From positions 64,633,593 through 64,697,592 of the forward strand of contig CM056738.1 in the NCBI GenBank assembly GCA_029844215.1: DNA of 64,000 nucleotides, written 5' to 3'. A program made the translations under genes and the position numbers. The DNA comes from Przewalskia tangutica. Taxonomy: Eukaryota > Streptophyta > Magnoliopsida > Solanales > Solanaceae. Of the stretch, positions 24,074 to 34,455 are shown in pieces (the first letter of the stretch is position 1; every line of letters starts with the position of its first letter). The notes under the pieces are model-generated. The model was not told the DNA's origin. It did no database searches and saw nothing but the letters and a program-made list of their open reading frames with translations.

Positions 24074-24360
24074 TCTACACCGAGTCCCACGAGATGGGCA
24101 GGGACACGTATTTCATCTGATTATACACCGAGTCCCACGAGATGGGCAGGGACACGTATTCCATCTGATTATACACCGAGTCCCACGAGATGGGCAGGGA
24201 CACGTATTTCATCTGATTATACACCGAGTCCCACGAGATGGGCAGGGACACGTATTCCATCTGATTATACACCGAGTCCCACGAGATGGGCAGGGACACG
24301 TATTTCATCTGATTATTCACCGAGTCCCACGGGATGGGCCGGGACACGTATTTCATCTGG
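24074..24360. repeat. 48-bp tandem repeat in RT-G 5' LTR, six units
   Basis: Units of the type CACCGAGTCCCACGAGATGG, alternating in TTTCAT and TTCCAT at one place. Because 48 is a multiple of three, frames stay open on both strands. The 3' LTR (38845-39071) has five units. Confidence 0.95.
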
Positions 24361-24856
24361 TTATCATACATGTCTCCTGCTTTATATAGACTATTATGAT
24401 TTCATTTACGCCTTTTCTGATTTCACATACTTGGTACTGTTATCGACCTCCTTCGGGGCCGCTCATGCGCCGCAGTGGAAGTACATCGGTTGTGGATCCT
24501 CGCTCATGGATCACAAGCCGTGTCGGAAGCCCCATTTCTTGGAGGCTTATCTTTTGGTATGTTACCACGAGTCAGTAGATTCTTATACATTCGTGGTATG
24601 ACGGCCCCTGTCCGTCATAGCATTGTAAAAATCTTAGAGGTCAGAGTAATCACAAGTGTGGTTTGTAAAAAGGATAACTGTTCGGGTATTTATGTATATA
24701 TGATGAAGGCAACTGTTTTGGTTGGCCTGTTTATTTATCTTGTCTCTTAATTCATGTTCATGTTTTTATTTCCGCTGATTTTTCTCTGATGTTGTATCAC
24801 TAGGGTTCCCGGGGTAAGGCACCAGTCACGGGCCCGGGTTCGGGTCGTGACAAAAG

Positions 24857-24868
24857 TGGTATTAAAGC
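24857..24868 (+). promoter_or_regulatory. Primer binding site of RT-G
   Basis: TGGTATTAAAGC, two substitutions from TGGTATCAGAGC, four bases after the LTR. Confidence 0.7.
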
Positions 24869-24914
24869 AGTTAGTCCTCGGAAAGTGTCTACAGACCGTG
24901 TCTAGTAGAGTCTT

Positions 24915-24948
24915 GATTATCGATGTGTTGTGCACCACATCTATAATC
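24915..24948 (+). other. Leader hairpin with GTGCAC loop (RT-G)
   Basis: Same hairpin as in RT-F, but stem position 9 is A, giving an A-T pair with position 26 in place of G-T. Confidence 0.65.
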
Positions 24949-25058
24949 AGGAGGCTATAGGACATTTAGGATTGGTTTCCATTCTTCTCATTCTGAGATC
25001 GTGCCCTAGAGCTGTGTGATAAGTTGGACCCTCTCGACGTATTCCTTCCTTTACGATT

Positions 25059-26312
25059 ATGCCTCCGCGTAAGGCAACCTGAGCCCGGATGGTAAGGCGA
25101 TCGAGGAGTTAGTGAGATCTGAGGAGCACGAGGGCGCAGCCCGGTCGATGCTCGAGCGATTCCGACGGCGAAGTTTCGCGACGCCGCCAAAGACCAGAGA
25201 GTTTAGAGCCGCAGCGATGGTCGCCGAGACTACGATACTGAGCCTCGGTCCCCACACCGGAGCAGATGAGATGGGTACAAGGAGATGGCGATCGCGGCGG
25301 TCGTGGCGATATGAGGATAGGCCGACGCAGCAGCCCGGCCCAGAGCACCCGTAGTTCACCCCGAGCGAAAGTTTGAGGCTACGAGACTTTACGAGTTGTA
25401 GCCCGCCAAATGTTCTATGGATCGAGAGCCGAGATGACCTCGGGAGTTTATCCGACAGCCTACAGATCATGAGAGTGATCGAGTCTCGAGGCGAGTCGGT
25501 GGTATTGGTTCGCACCGCGTGATCTGCAGCTGATTGGCCAGTTTGATTCGTGGAGTTGTCCCGGGAAGAGCATGCACTTCCAGCCGTATGGGACGAGTTC
25601 TCAAGGGCTTTTCTTGCACATTTCTTGCCCCCACAAATGAGGAGGGCTCGGGCCGTGATTTTTGACGTTGAGGCGGGGCGGGCAGACGGTTAGAGAGTAC
25701 AATGTGGAGTTCGACTCATTAGCTCGGTATGTTCCCGCTGTGGTAGCTGATATGGAGGACAGAGTACACCGCTACGTCACCGGGCTGGATGATTACTTGG
25801 CAGAGGCTTGTACGGGTGTAGCTCTTCAGCCGGGCATGGACATTGCCCGCATGCAAGCTCATGCACTAGGATGTGAGGCACGGAGAGGTCGACGGAATGA
25901 CCGAGATCAGCAGAAGAGGGCCAGAACAGCAGGGTCCTTTGGTAACTTTCGAGGCGGACCGCCTCAACAGCAGTCTAGTTATGTACCTCCACCAGTACAG
26001 AGTGGTCCCCCACAGTCGTCAGGACGTTCAGGGTATTCGGGAGCTGGTCAGAGCTCCAGGGCTTCTGGTTCACAGATATACATGGGTTCTAGCCAGTCGG
26101 GTTCAGGTTTTCCTCAGTGTGCACGATGTGGCAGACGTCATCCCGGGGAATGTCGTCTTTTTACTGGTGCTTGTTTTTCCTGCGGCCGTCAGGGCCATAT
26201 GACGAGAAACTGTCCTAGTAGGAAGGATGCAAACAGAATGCCTCGACCACGGTCGATGGCGAGTTCATCGCCTTCTACAACTATGCGCCTGGGCAGGCGT
26301 GCTTATGATTAG
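25059..26312 (+). pseudogene. gag: Broken gag of RT-G, with zinc knuckle
   Basis: The start at 25059 reads MPPRKAT followed at once by TGA, where relatives have an arginine codon. The best piece, 25662-26312, reads through VREYNVEFDSLARYV, a VHRY.TGLDDYL segment, a long glutamine/serine/glycine-rich linker and the zinc knuckle CFSCGRQGHMTRNC (about residues 172-185 of that piece), ending at a stop at 26310-26312. Gag would assemble particles and bind element RNA through the knuckle. At least one frameshift separates the start from this piece. Of all the retrotransposon gags in the window it is the best preserved. The family resembles plant Ty3/gypsy Tekay/Del-type gags; that placement is from general knowledge of the motifs. 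Confidence 0.82.
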
Positions 26313-27286
26313 AGTGGAGCGGTAGATTCAGGTATATCCTTAACCCTCTAGAGATTTGTATGCATGATATAATGACCTTCTTATTGTGTGCTACGTTCGG
26401 ATAGCGTTATGTTGGTTATGAGTTAGAAAGCATGGTTAGTTGAAAGGATATGTATGGGGGCATGGAAAGTGTGAACCTTAGAATATTTCGTGTTGAGACC
26501 TTAGAGGTAAGGTCATCTTGAATAAAAGATTTTACGGTTAGTCTTTGTTGAAATACTTGGTTTGCGTATAAATGTGTTCTGGGATAACTCCTTGGGTAGT
26601 GTAAAATGGAAGTGGTAGCTTTCATGACTTGTATAGGTAAGATTGTTCCGGATCGGGAAACAAGAGCGTGATGCGTTAAGTGGGTCGGGTTGGGCCATGT
26701 TGCGGGCCAACCCGCGGCTGCTTCGAGTGGGTCACTGGGTGGTCCCGCCGGTGGTAGGGTCAAGAGGGTGCTAGGCCCAAGTTTAGTTGACCATCGTATG
26801 AGTTCGTGGGTGTGTTCGACCGAGCGGTCGTGAAGGCCGGAATGGCCTTAGGAAGATTGAGGCTAGTAAGATAACCAAGTTGGAGGTGGTGACTCCAAGG
26901 TTTTGAAAACTGAAGCGATGACTGAAGTGTGGTACGTATACTAGAAGAGTTCAAGTGTTCGAGAAGAGTACGACGAGTAAGGGTAGAGGCGAGCATGTAT
27001 TGCGAGCATAGATATGATCATTTCTTGTAAAGGGAGAAGGTGCGAAGGATGTATATTTTAGACCTCAGGGATCGGATGCAGTCCGGTACCATTTGTTGGG
27101 TCGCCGGAGTGACACTAGAACCTCGCGGCAAAGTGACAAAAATTTGTGATGTTAGAGGTGTTTCCTCGTGGACTTGGATGTAAGTATTTGCGCGGGTGTT
27201 TCTGTGGCCAGGTGTGGCAGGATTTGTTCTCGTAAATATAGTAGTGAAGACTATACTGGCGCATGTTTGTTTTGAGGCTTAGAATG
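26313..27286 (+). other. RT-G 3' interior, no gene recognised
   Basis: About 970 bases between gag and the palindrome. Related to the same region in RT-A, RT-B and RT-H but without protease or polymerase motifs. It seems to replace the whole pol region. Confidence 0.6.
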
Positions 27287-27321
27287 AACATTCGGGACGA
27301 ATGTTTCTAAGGAGGGGAGAA
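27287..27321 (+). promoter_or_regulatory. Palindrome and polypurine tract of RT-G
   Basis: Arms AACATTCG and CGAATGTT around GGA (27287-27305), then AAGGAGGGGAGAA (27309-27321) abutting the 3' LTR. Confidence 0.78.
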
Positions 27322-27725
27322 TGTTATACCCCGTATTTCCAGGGTATGTACGTGAGGACGTACGTAGAAATTTGAGCCTTAAAGTTAGGCAAGGTTCGAA
27401 ATTGTACATAACTACCAAAAGGAGTTTTCGACTAAACGCTTTCCAGACTTTCGTAGGGAAAATTCGGCTATGTCAATAATATTTTTGCGGATTTTTCCGA
27501 GGCGTAACATTTTGGACCAACGGAGGGTGACATGTGTCACCCTCACATTGGAAGAGGTTGGACGGCAAAATGGGCTAGCTTGCACGTTTTTTGTGTTGAA
27601 TTTTGGTCAAGGGTTAGGTAGGATATTTTTGTGTAGATGGATAAGGTAGCACATGGCTAAATCTTGACCTTACACTTGCTATACACTTGGAAGAATCTTG
27701 GCCATTGGTTGGCCATTTCTTGACC

Positions 27726-27733
27726 TATAAATA
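27726..27733 (+). promoter_or_regulatory. TATA box of RT-G 3' LTR
   Basis: TATAAATA, same context as in the 5' LTR. Confidence 0.65.
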
Positions 27734-28833
27734 CCCCTCTAGTTGAAGACTTTCTTCATCCAAAAACTTGAGCAATCTTTCTAAGTCTCAAATCCTCCCC
27801 TCTCCCTTGTGAGTTTTCGTCCACCACCCCCGCCCCCGTTGGGGGCCCGGGGGCGGGGGCCGCCCCCCGCCCCGTTGTGGTGTTTAGCCGTGGGGTACCC
27901 CCCCCTAGCCTAGTTGTCTCGTATAAATACCCCCCTTTTGTGGTATTGAAATACTCTCCAAGTATTGTTATAATGCCCAAATACCTTGGCCCAAATACCT
28001 TGTAGTATTCCCAAGGTTACACTTATACAAAAGCCCAGAAAATACTATTATACTTCCCTCAGTCACAAAAACAAAACCTAAGTAAATCTTCACCCGTAGT
28101 TGAAGTTATAAGTAGAAGTTGGTTAGAACTTCTAAGGGTTGGTTGGAGCGGGTCGGAGCGCACGGAGTAGGAGCTAAACCTTGCTCAGGATCGACATTTA
28201 AACTCGGATAATTTTGGGCTTATCGAGGTAAACACTCTTGACCTTCTATTGTAATTGGAAATTACATGTTGTTGGAATATATAGTTGAAGTATACTATAT
28301 ATAGAATTGAACATAGTTGTGCGGCAATGTCTTTTGACTTAAGCCTGAATAATACTTACGGCAATGTCTTGCGACTTAAGGCTGAATTTAAATAAGAGAA
28401 CTGAACTGTAATTACATAGGACTGTATTACAGTAGACTTGTGTAGCATTACTGTGTAGTAGAGTTGTACACGTCCGGTTAGACGTGTAAACCCCCCCCCC
28501 CTGGTTGGCTTGGTAGCCGGCCTCGTTAGAGGAGGAGATTTACGCCGGTGGGGGGGGGGGTAGGTGCTGCCGAATTTTCTGTAGAATATTCTACATTGAG
28601 ATCTAGGATGTTAATAGGCGCCTTGTGGCCTCTATAGGTTGAAGTACTACGTATGGCGTGATCTACTTGGCTTAAGGAGTAGCCGACGGTTTGAGGTACT
28701 TGGAGCATTTTGCTATTAGTCGATAATCGTCGTGAGGTATGTGAACCTCTTCCTATCTGTTCTAGCATGATATGTGTATAACTATGTAGTACGGTAGACG
28801 TACATGTGTTTAATGTATTTGATTGGTTTGAAA

Positions 28834-28838
28834 CATAA
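28834..28838. repeat. Target duplication of RT-H, left
   Basis: CATAA, repeated exactly at 37790-37794 after the end of RT-H. Confidence 0.92.
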
Positions 28839-29201
28839 TGTTATACCCCGTAGTTCCAGGGTATGTATGCGAGGACATACGTACGAGAATACGACAGAAA
28901 TATTGGAAAGAAAGGAAGATGTGATTTTTTTCGACGGAAAAGTTTCCGGTTTTTGTGAAGAAAAAGGTTCGTTAATGGGAATTGGATTCCCAGATTTGGT
29001 ATTTGAACTTCTCGGATTATATTAGAATTTTGAGATTTTATTTTCGGAAATGGCCACGTGGGGCCACGGAGAAATTTACTGGTTTTGTGGGCCCGCTTTG
29101 TTTTTGAGGTTTCGGCTTTTGGATATTTTCGAAGACGTAATATTTTGATTGAATCGGGGCGACACGTGTCACCCCTTGTGTGGCCATGTGGGCGAAATGG
29201 T

Positions 29202-29227
29202 GTGACAAGTGGCTAGCCACTTGTCAC
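29202..29227. promoter_or_regulatory. Perfect 26-base palindrome upstream of the RT-H TATA box
   Basis: The half is GTGACAAGTGGCT followed by its exact reverse complement. It is unchanged in the 3' LTR at 34819-34844. It lies about 130 bases before the TATA box. Confidence 0.7.
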
Positions 29228-29356
29228 CTACTCACCTTGGCCGAAATGGCCTTACACTTGGCACCCAATTTCGTTGGCCATGTGGTGTGGTGGGACCCAC
29301 ACACACATGGCCCAATCTTGGCCATACACTTAGATGGATCTTGACCTCCATTGTTC

Positions 29357-29364
29357 TATAAATA
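29357..29364 (+). promoter_or_regulatory. TATA box of RT-H 5' LTR
   Basis: TATAAATA; the 3' LTR has ACATAAATA in this place (near 34970). Confidence 0.65.
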
Positions 29365-32175
29365 GACCCCTTGGTTGATGAATAAGTTCATCTCACAGAA
29401 AGCTTCAGAGCAAAATACTTCCCTCCCTTTGTATTGGTTTCGTCCCACCCCTCCCCCCTTGTGTAGAATACTTGGTGTATTGTGGTATAATTCCAAATAC
29501 ACTAGCCTAGTATCCCTAGTAGTATTCCAAAGTTGTTTAAATACTAGGAGCCCGGAATCCTACTTTATTCCGAAAGTCGCAAAATGAAACCCTAGAAAAA
29601 CCTTCATAGCCTAGTTGAAGTGTTTAGAGAAGTTGTTTAGAAACTTCTAAGGGTCGCTTGGAGCGGGTTGGGGCGTAAGGACTTGGAGCTAAACGTTGCT
29701 CAGGATCGACATTTAATCTTGGATAATTTTGGGCTTATCGAGGTAATGATTTATGCCCCCCCTATAGTAATTGGATATTACATGTTGTAGTAATGTATAG
29801 TTGAGTATACTATATATAGAATGAGTATTGAACTGTATTTACATAGGGCTGTATTCTGATGGTATTGTATTATTGTGAAGCGATTTGAACACGTCAGGTT
29901 AGGCGTGTAATCCTGAGGAGTTATTGGCTGTAGCGGGCCTTGTTAGGAGATTTATGTGATTTCGGGGAGGTCTGCGAATTTTACGTAGAAAATGGAACCG
30001 TGTGTTTAGAAGTTAATAGGCGTTTGTGGCCTATATAGGTGGAAGTACTACGAGTAGCGTATTCTACTTGATGAGTGGAAAAGGCTAGCGGGTTCTGATC
30101 TTGTGGGCGTTTTGCTTATTGTCGATAATCGTCGCGAGGTATGTGAACCTCTTCCTATCCTTTCTAGCATGATGTTTTGTAAACTATGTAGTGCGGTAGG
30201 CGTACATGTGCTAAGTGTTTTGGTTGGTTTAAACATAGGGTGTTATAATAGCTTTATGGGAAGTTAGTTATAACGACTTTATGTAGTAAAAGAATGGTTT
30301 ATTGATTACGAAAGTTAAGAGACTTGATCTTCAAAGATAAGAGACTTGACTTATAGACAACTTGATTTTGAAAGTTAAGAGACTTGATCTTCAAAGATAA
30401 GAGACTTGACTTATAACGACTTGTTTCGGAAAAGAAGTAACTTGATTTTAAGTATAGGTTACTTATTTTGAAAAGAGTACATTATTTGGGTTTTAAAAGA
30501 ATACTTATGGTTGTTTTAAAAGGAAAGAGACTTGTAGAATTGAAGAGTTTTGGTTTAGAACATAAAGTGTTATAACAGCTTTATGGGAAGTTAGTTATAA
30601 CGACTTTATGAAAACAAAGGAATGGTTTTATCATTGGTTTTAAAATGGTAATTTGACTTTAAAGGGAGAAGTGTTTTGGTCTAAAAGGAAGGCATGTTAT
30701 TGTCTTAATTTGGTTTAAAAGGAAAGTCCGGGCGTTGTTTTGGTTTAATTAAAATATTAGTCACTTTATTTTCTTATACTACGGGTATTGTGTGACTTTT
30801 GTGAAAGTAACGTATCTTTTAAAGAGTTAATGTATAAAGTACTTTGGGGATAAAAACCCGATCTTGTTAATCATATAGTAGAAAGTACCTTGTGTGTATA
30901 ACTTGATTGTGTTGGTTTGTGATAGCCTTGTAATACTTTCTTGTTGATTTGTTAAGTAAACATGCTAGGATCTACGTGTGTTAGTATCTTGTGATGTTTG
31001 TGTAAAGGGTTTCCTCATTGCGCTTAAGTTGTTTAACTATCAGTAGTTATGTTGGTATTGTACCGCCACCTTGACATGTTTCGGAGGTTAAGCCGCCCTC
31101 CGTGCGGGGTAGACTCGGTGATGCAGGACCATGATTCGAGAATACCTCATGCGGGTCGGGGACTATGCGGGCTACGAGTTCGAGGTTAGTGTGCGGCCTT
31201 TATGGTCATGCGGTCATGTGGCCATGCGGATGCGAGTCGAGCGGATGCGGGAGTAGCTACCCTCGATGCGGGGTTATACCTCATGCGGGCCTATGAGGGT
31301 GGCCTATGCGGAGCTGCGAGGAGTTCCAGGGCTAGACGCGCACATTGGATACTGCGGGCGTGTGACGGCTTTGATCATGTGACGGTCTAGACATATCTCA
31401 TGATCTGATTTATGACCTTGTTAGTACTATGGGTGTTAGTAGTCGGCTATGCCTTCGTACTTACCCTGTACGGTTTTATTATGACACAGGTGGGACCTGG
31501 TGTTCATGTGTACTCCTTGAATGTTTTATATCATGGACTGCCGGCAGTGAGGAAGGTATTCCACGGGCATGAGTGATGTTGTGGGCGTGAGACCCATTGT
31601 TATATTTGAGTAATGACTTTGAGGCATGAGTCACGACTTAACATGACTATTTATGTATTGTGGACTGTAGTTTGGTTATCATACATGTCTCCTGCTTTAT
31701 ATAGACTATTATGATTTCATTTACAGTATTTTTACAAGTTTCACATACTTGGTACTGTTATCTTGACCTCGCCCGGGGCTGCGTTCATCTGCGGTAGAAT
31801 ACATCGGTTGTGGATCCGCTCTTAGGATCACAGTTGACTTTGGGAAGCTCCGTTTCTCGGAGGCTTGTCTTTGGTATAGTCCCGTCGGTGTAGTTACTTG
31901 TACATTCGGGGTATGGCGGGGCCACTGTCCGTCATAGTTATGGTTACATTCTTAGAAGTGCATGTAATCTTGTTGTGGGCGGGGTTGTAAAAGGATTTAA
32001 GCATTGAGTTGATATATATATGTATATATTTGGAAGGTGACCGTTTTGGTTAGCCTAGTTCATGCTTTATGACTTGTCTCATGTTTTAGTTTTTATTTCG
32101 CTGATTTTCTCGATGTTGTATCACTAGGGTGCGGGGTAAGGCACGATCACGGGCCGGGATCGGTCGTGACAAAAG

Positions 32176-32187
32176 TGGTATCGAGCG
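32176..32187 (+). promoter_or_regulatory. Primer binding site of RT-H
   Basis: TGGTATCGAGCG, four bases after the LTR, with the same CAG-to-CG difference as in RT-A and the second RT-F site. Confidence 0.72.
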
Positions 32188-32229
32188 ATTAGTCCTCGGA
32201 AAGTGTCTGACCGTGTCTAGTAGAGTCTT

Positions 32230-32263
32230 GATTATCGGTGTGTTGTGCACCACATCTATAATC
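32230..32263 (+). other. Leader hairpin with GTGCAC loop (RT-H)
   Basis: Identical to the RT-F hairpin; G-T at position 9/26. Confidence 0.65.
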
Positions 32264-32373
32264 AGGAGGCTGCAAGACATTTAGGATTGGTTTCCATTCT
32301 TCTCATTCTGAGATCGTGCCTTAGAGCTGTGTTGTAAGTTGGACTCCCTCTGGCGTATTCTTATGTACCCGTT

Positions 32374-33107
32374 ATGCCTCGCGCCAAGGCAACCAGGGCC
32401 CGGATGAGCAAGGCAGCGAGAGGAGCTACGAGTTGAACACGAGAGGTTCTGAGGGCACGAGCACTGGTTCTTACGAGATAGTACTTGGGCAGCGAGTTTT
32501 TATGATGCGCTAGCCCAGAGTTAGAGCGGCAGCGATTTCTGTGAGCCACGATACGAGCCTCGGTTCCACGGCGAGGCGAGGATATGAATTCAAGGTGATA
32601 GCCCGATTACTAGCTAGGCTAGTGGTGGGAATGAGAGCAGACGGAGCCGGTGGTTCGGCGATATCGATGATTCCCTAGATCCGATGATGCGAGACTTAGG
32701 GATTTCTTGAGTTGCGATTCGCGAATTCTATGGATAGAGATCGAGGATGATCCTCGAGTGTCGTACTTGTTGGGAGATTGTTATACTGTGGCCGTCGGGG
32801 CCGTGTGATGGGAGGATGTCGGTAGGAGGTTACGGAGGATGACTCGACTGTCGGGTCGATCGCGGGTTGATTGTTCGGGAGAAGGGGTGTTAGTCGGATG
32901 AGGTCACCCTACCTCGTTCGGCCATAGTAGTAGACTCCATTATGAGAGTGTCGTCTTGCCGGCGACTTTTGTGTTTGCGGCCAATAGGGCAATTTGGTGA
33001 GAGTTTGTCGACCCGGTGTAGCAGATGTAGAGCCTCGACGCCGGGATCGATGGCTGGTTCAACACCTTATATAGCTAGGCGCCCTGCAGGGCAGGATTAT
33101 GATTAGA
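32374..33107 (+). pseudogene. gag: Decayed gag of RT-H
   Basis: Starts at 32374 with MPRAKATRARMS, matching the RT-A and RT-G gag starts. Indels scatter the rest over several frames. A stretch near 32785-32820 corresponds to the zinc knuckle but has lost part of it, and the tail near 33080 matches the end of the RT-G gag. Non-functional as written. Confidence 0.6.
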
Positions 33108-34424
33108 ACGGCAAAGGGAAAGTGAGGCAGTAGTTGCAGAGATATCTTTAGCCCTTAGGAGATTTTGTTTATGATATTATGGTGGGTACATGTTAGGTGC
33201 TATGTACGGATAGCATTGTGTTAAGTGTGAATTAGAAAACATGGTTAGTTGAAAGGATAAGTATGGGGTCATGGAAGGTGTGAACCTTAGAATAGTACAC
33301 GTTGAGACCTTAGATGTAAGGCCGTCTTGAGAAAAGGATTTTACGGTTAATCTTTGTCGAAACACTTGGTATGCATGAAATGTTTTGAGGGATATTTTCC
33401 TTGGGATGTGTAAGGTGAAAGTGGTAGCTTTCATGACTTGGATAGGTAAGATTGTTCCGGATCGGGGAACAAGAGTTTGGTGCGATTATGGGTCGGGTTG
33501 AGGACCGTTCGCGGGTCAACCCGCGGCGAAAGGAGATGTGGTCAATTTTTGGTGGTCCGCTTTGTGATAGGATTACGAGGTGTTAGGTCCAAGGTTAGTT
33601 AACCATCGTGCGAGTTCGAGGATGCGTTCGACCGGTAGTCGGTGATGAGTCGACCCGTCTCGTCTTCAGCGAGGACTATTTACTCGGCGGAGGGTGGCGA
33701 TATGTTATATATCGGGAAGGTTGTAAGGCTGCAGGATTCCTACTTTTATGACGAGCGGTGGAGCCCAATTTTTGGCTATGTCTTTTGTATGCGAAGGTGT
33801 TACGAGCGGGGTTGGAACTCGGTGAGTCTCGATGTGCATTCACCTCGGTAAGCGGAAGAACGGTAGCGTTTTACCCAGATAGTTAAGAATAGGTTGCGGG
33901 CGATGTTTTGATTTCGGGGGTAGCCGTGAGGATTGTGTGCCTCTTGGGTAAGTGAGTTTTATGATAGCTACCTTTACGATTCGGATGTCGCCTTATGAAG
34001 CCTTGTATAGGCGGAAGTGTAGGTTCCGATCGATTGGTTCAAGGTTGGCAAGGTTGAGATAGTTGGTCCTACTTGTTTCACGGGATGTGGATAGGGTGAA
34101 GCTTATCCGGAGGAAATTGTTAGCGGCTCGAGTCAGCGAAGCGTGATGCGTTTATTAGGAGGAGTTCGAGTTACGAGGAGTGCGGCGAGTAAGGAAGAAA
34201 TGAACATATGTTATGAGCGGAAGTGGTCATTACATTTGTGAAGATCACGAAAGGAGTATCGTTTGATCATGGGTGAGAGCTTTTGAGATGATTGAGGTGA
34301 TTCCTCGTTAGCATGAAATGGAGTTTTGCGCCATGTTATATTACGGCCATTGGTGGCATGATCGGTTTTGTAAGTGTAGTAGTGGAGACTACTGCGACAT
34401 ATGTATGTTTAGAGACTTAGAAGG
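33108..34424 (+). other. RT-H 3' interior, no gene recognised
   Basis: Aligns with the 3' interiors of RT-A, RT-B and RT-G, for example GTGTGAACCTTAGAATA at 33279. No pol motif seen. Confidence 0.55.
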
Positions 34425-34455
34425 AACATTCGGGACGAATGTTTCTAAGGAAGAA
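34425..34455 (+). promoter_or_regulatory. Palindrome and purine tract of RT-H
   Basis: Arms AACATTCG and CGAATGTT around GGA (34425-34443), then AAGGAAGAA directly before the 3' LTR. Confidence 0.72.

Larger units (their letters stand above)
21528..24852 (+). repeat. RT-G 5' LTR, complete (3325 bp)
   Basis: Starts TGTTATACCCCG and ends GGGTCGTGACA. Holds a palindrome (21738-21759), TATA box (21940-21947) and a 48-bp tandem repeat (24074-24360). A 204-codon frame at 23987-24601 crosses the tandem repeat and is not a gene. Confidence 0.92.
27322..28838 (+). repeat. RT-G 3' LTR, first part
   Basis: Matches the 5' LTR from 21528 until RT-H interrupts it in the sequence GAAACATAA; the uninterrupted site is near 23011-23040. 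Contains the TATA box (27726-27733), a G/C-only stretch around 27824-27880 and runs of 11 C (28491-28501) and 11 G (28550-28560) that the 5' LTR does not have. Confidence 0.9.
28839..32171 (+). repeat. RT-H 5' LTR, complete (3333 bp)
   Basis: Starts TGTTATACCCCGTAG and ends GGTCGTGACA. Holds GACACGTGTC (29161-29170), a perfect 26-base palindrome (29202-29227), a TATA box (29357-29364), a duplicated AAGTTAAGAGACTTGATCTT motif (30300-30410) and a degenerate repeat slot at 31085-31345. Confidence 0.92.

Noticed and set aside
23987..24601. 204-codon open frame with 16-residue repeats, and a 98-codon frame on the other strand
   Set aside because: It lies in the RT-G LTR across a 48-bp tandem repeat; a repeat length divisible by three keeps several frames open without selection. 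The copy in the 3' LTR is not open in the same way.
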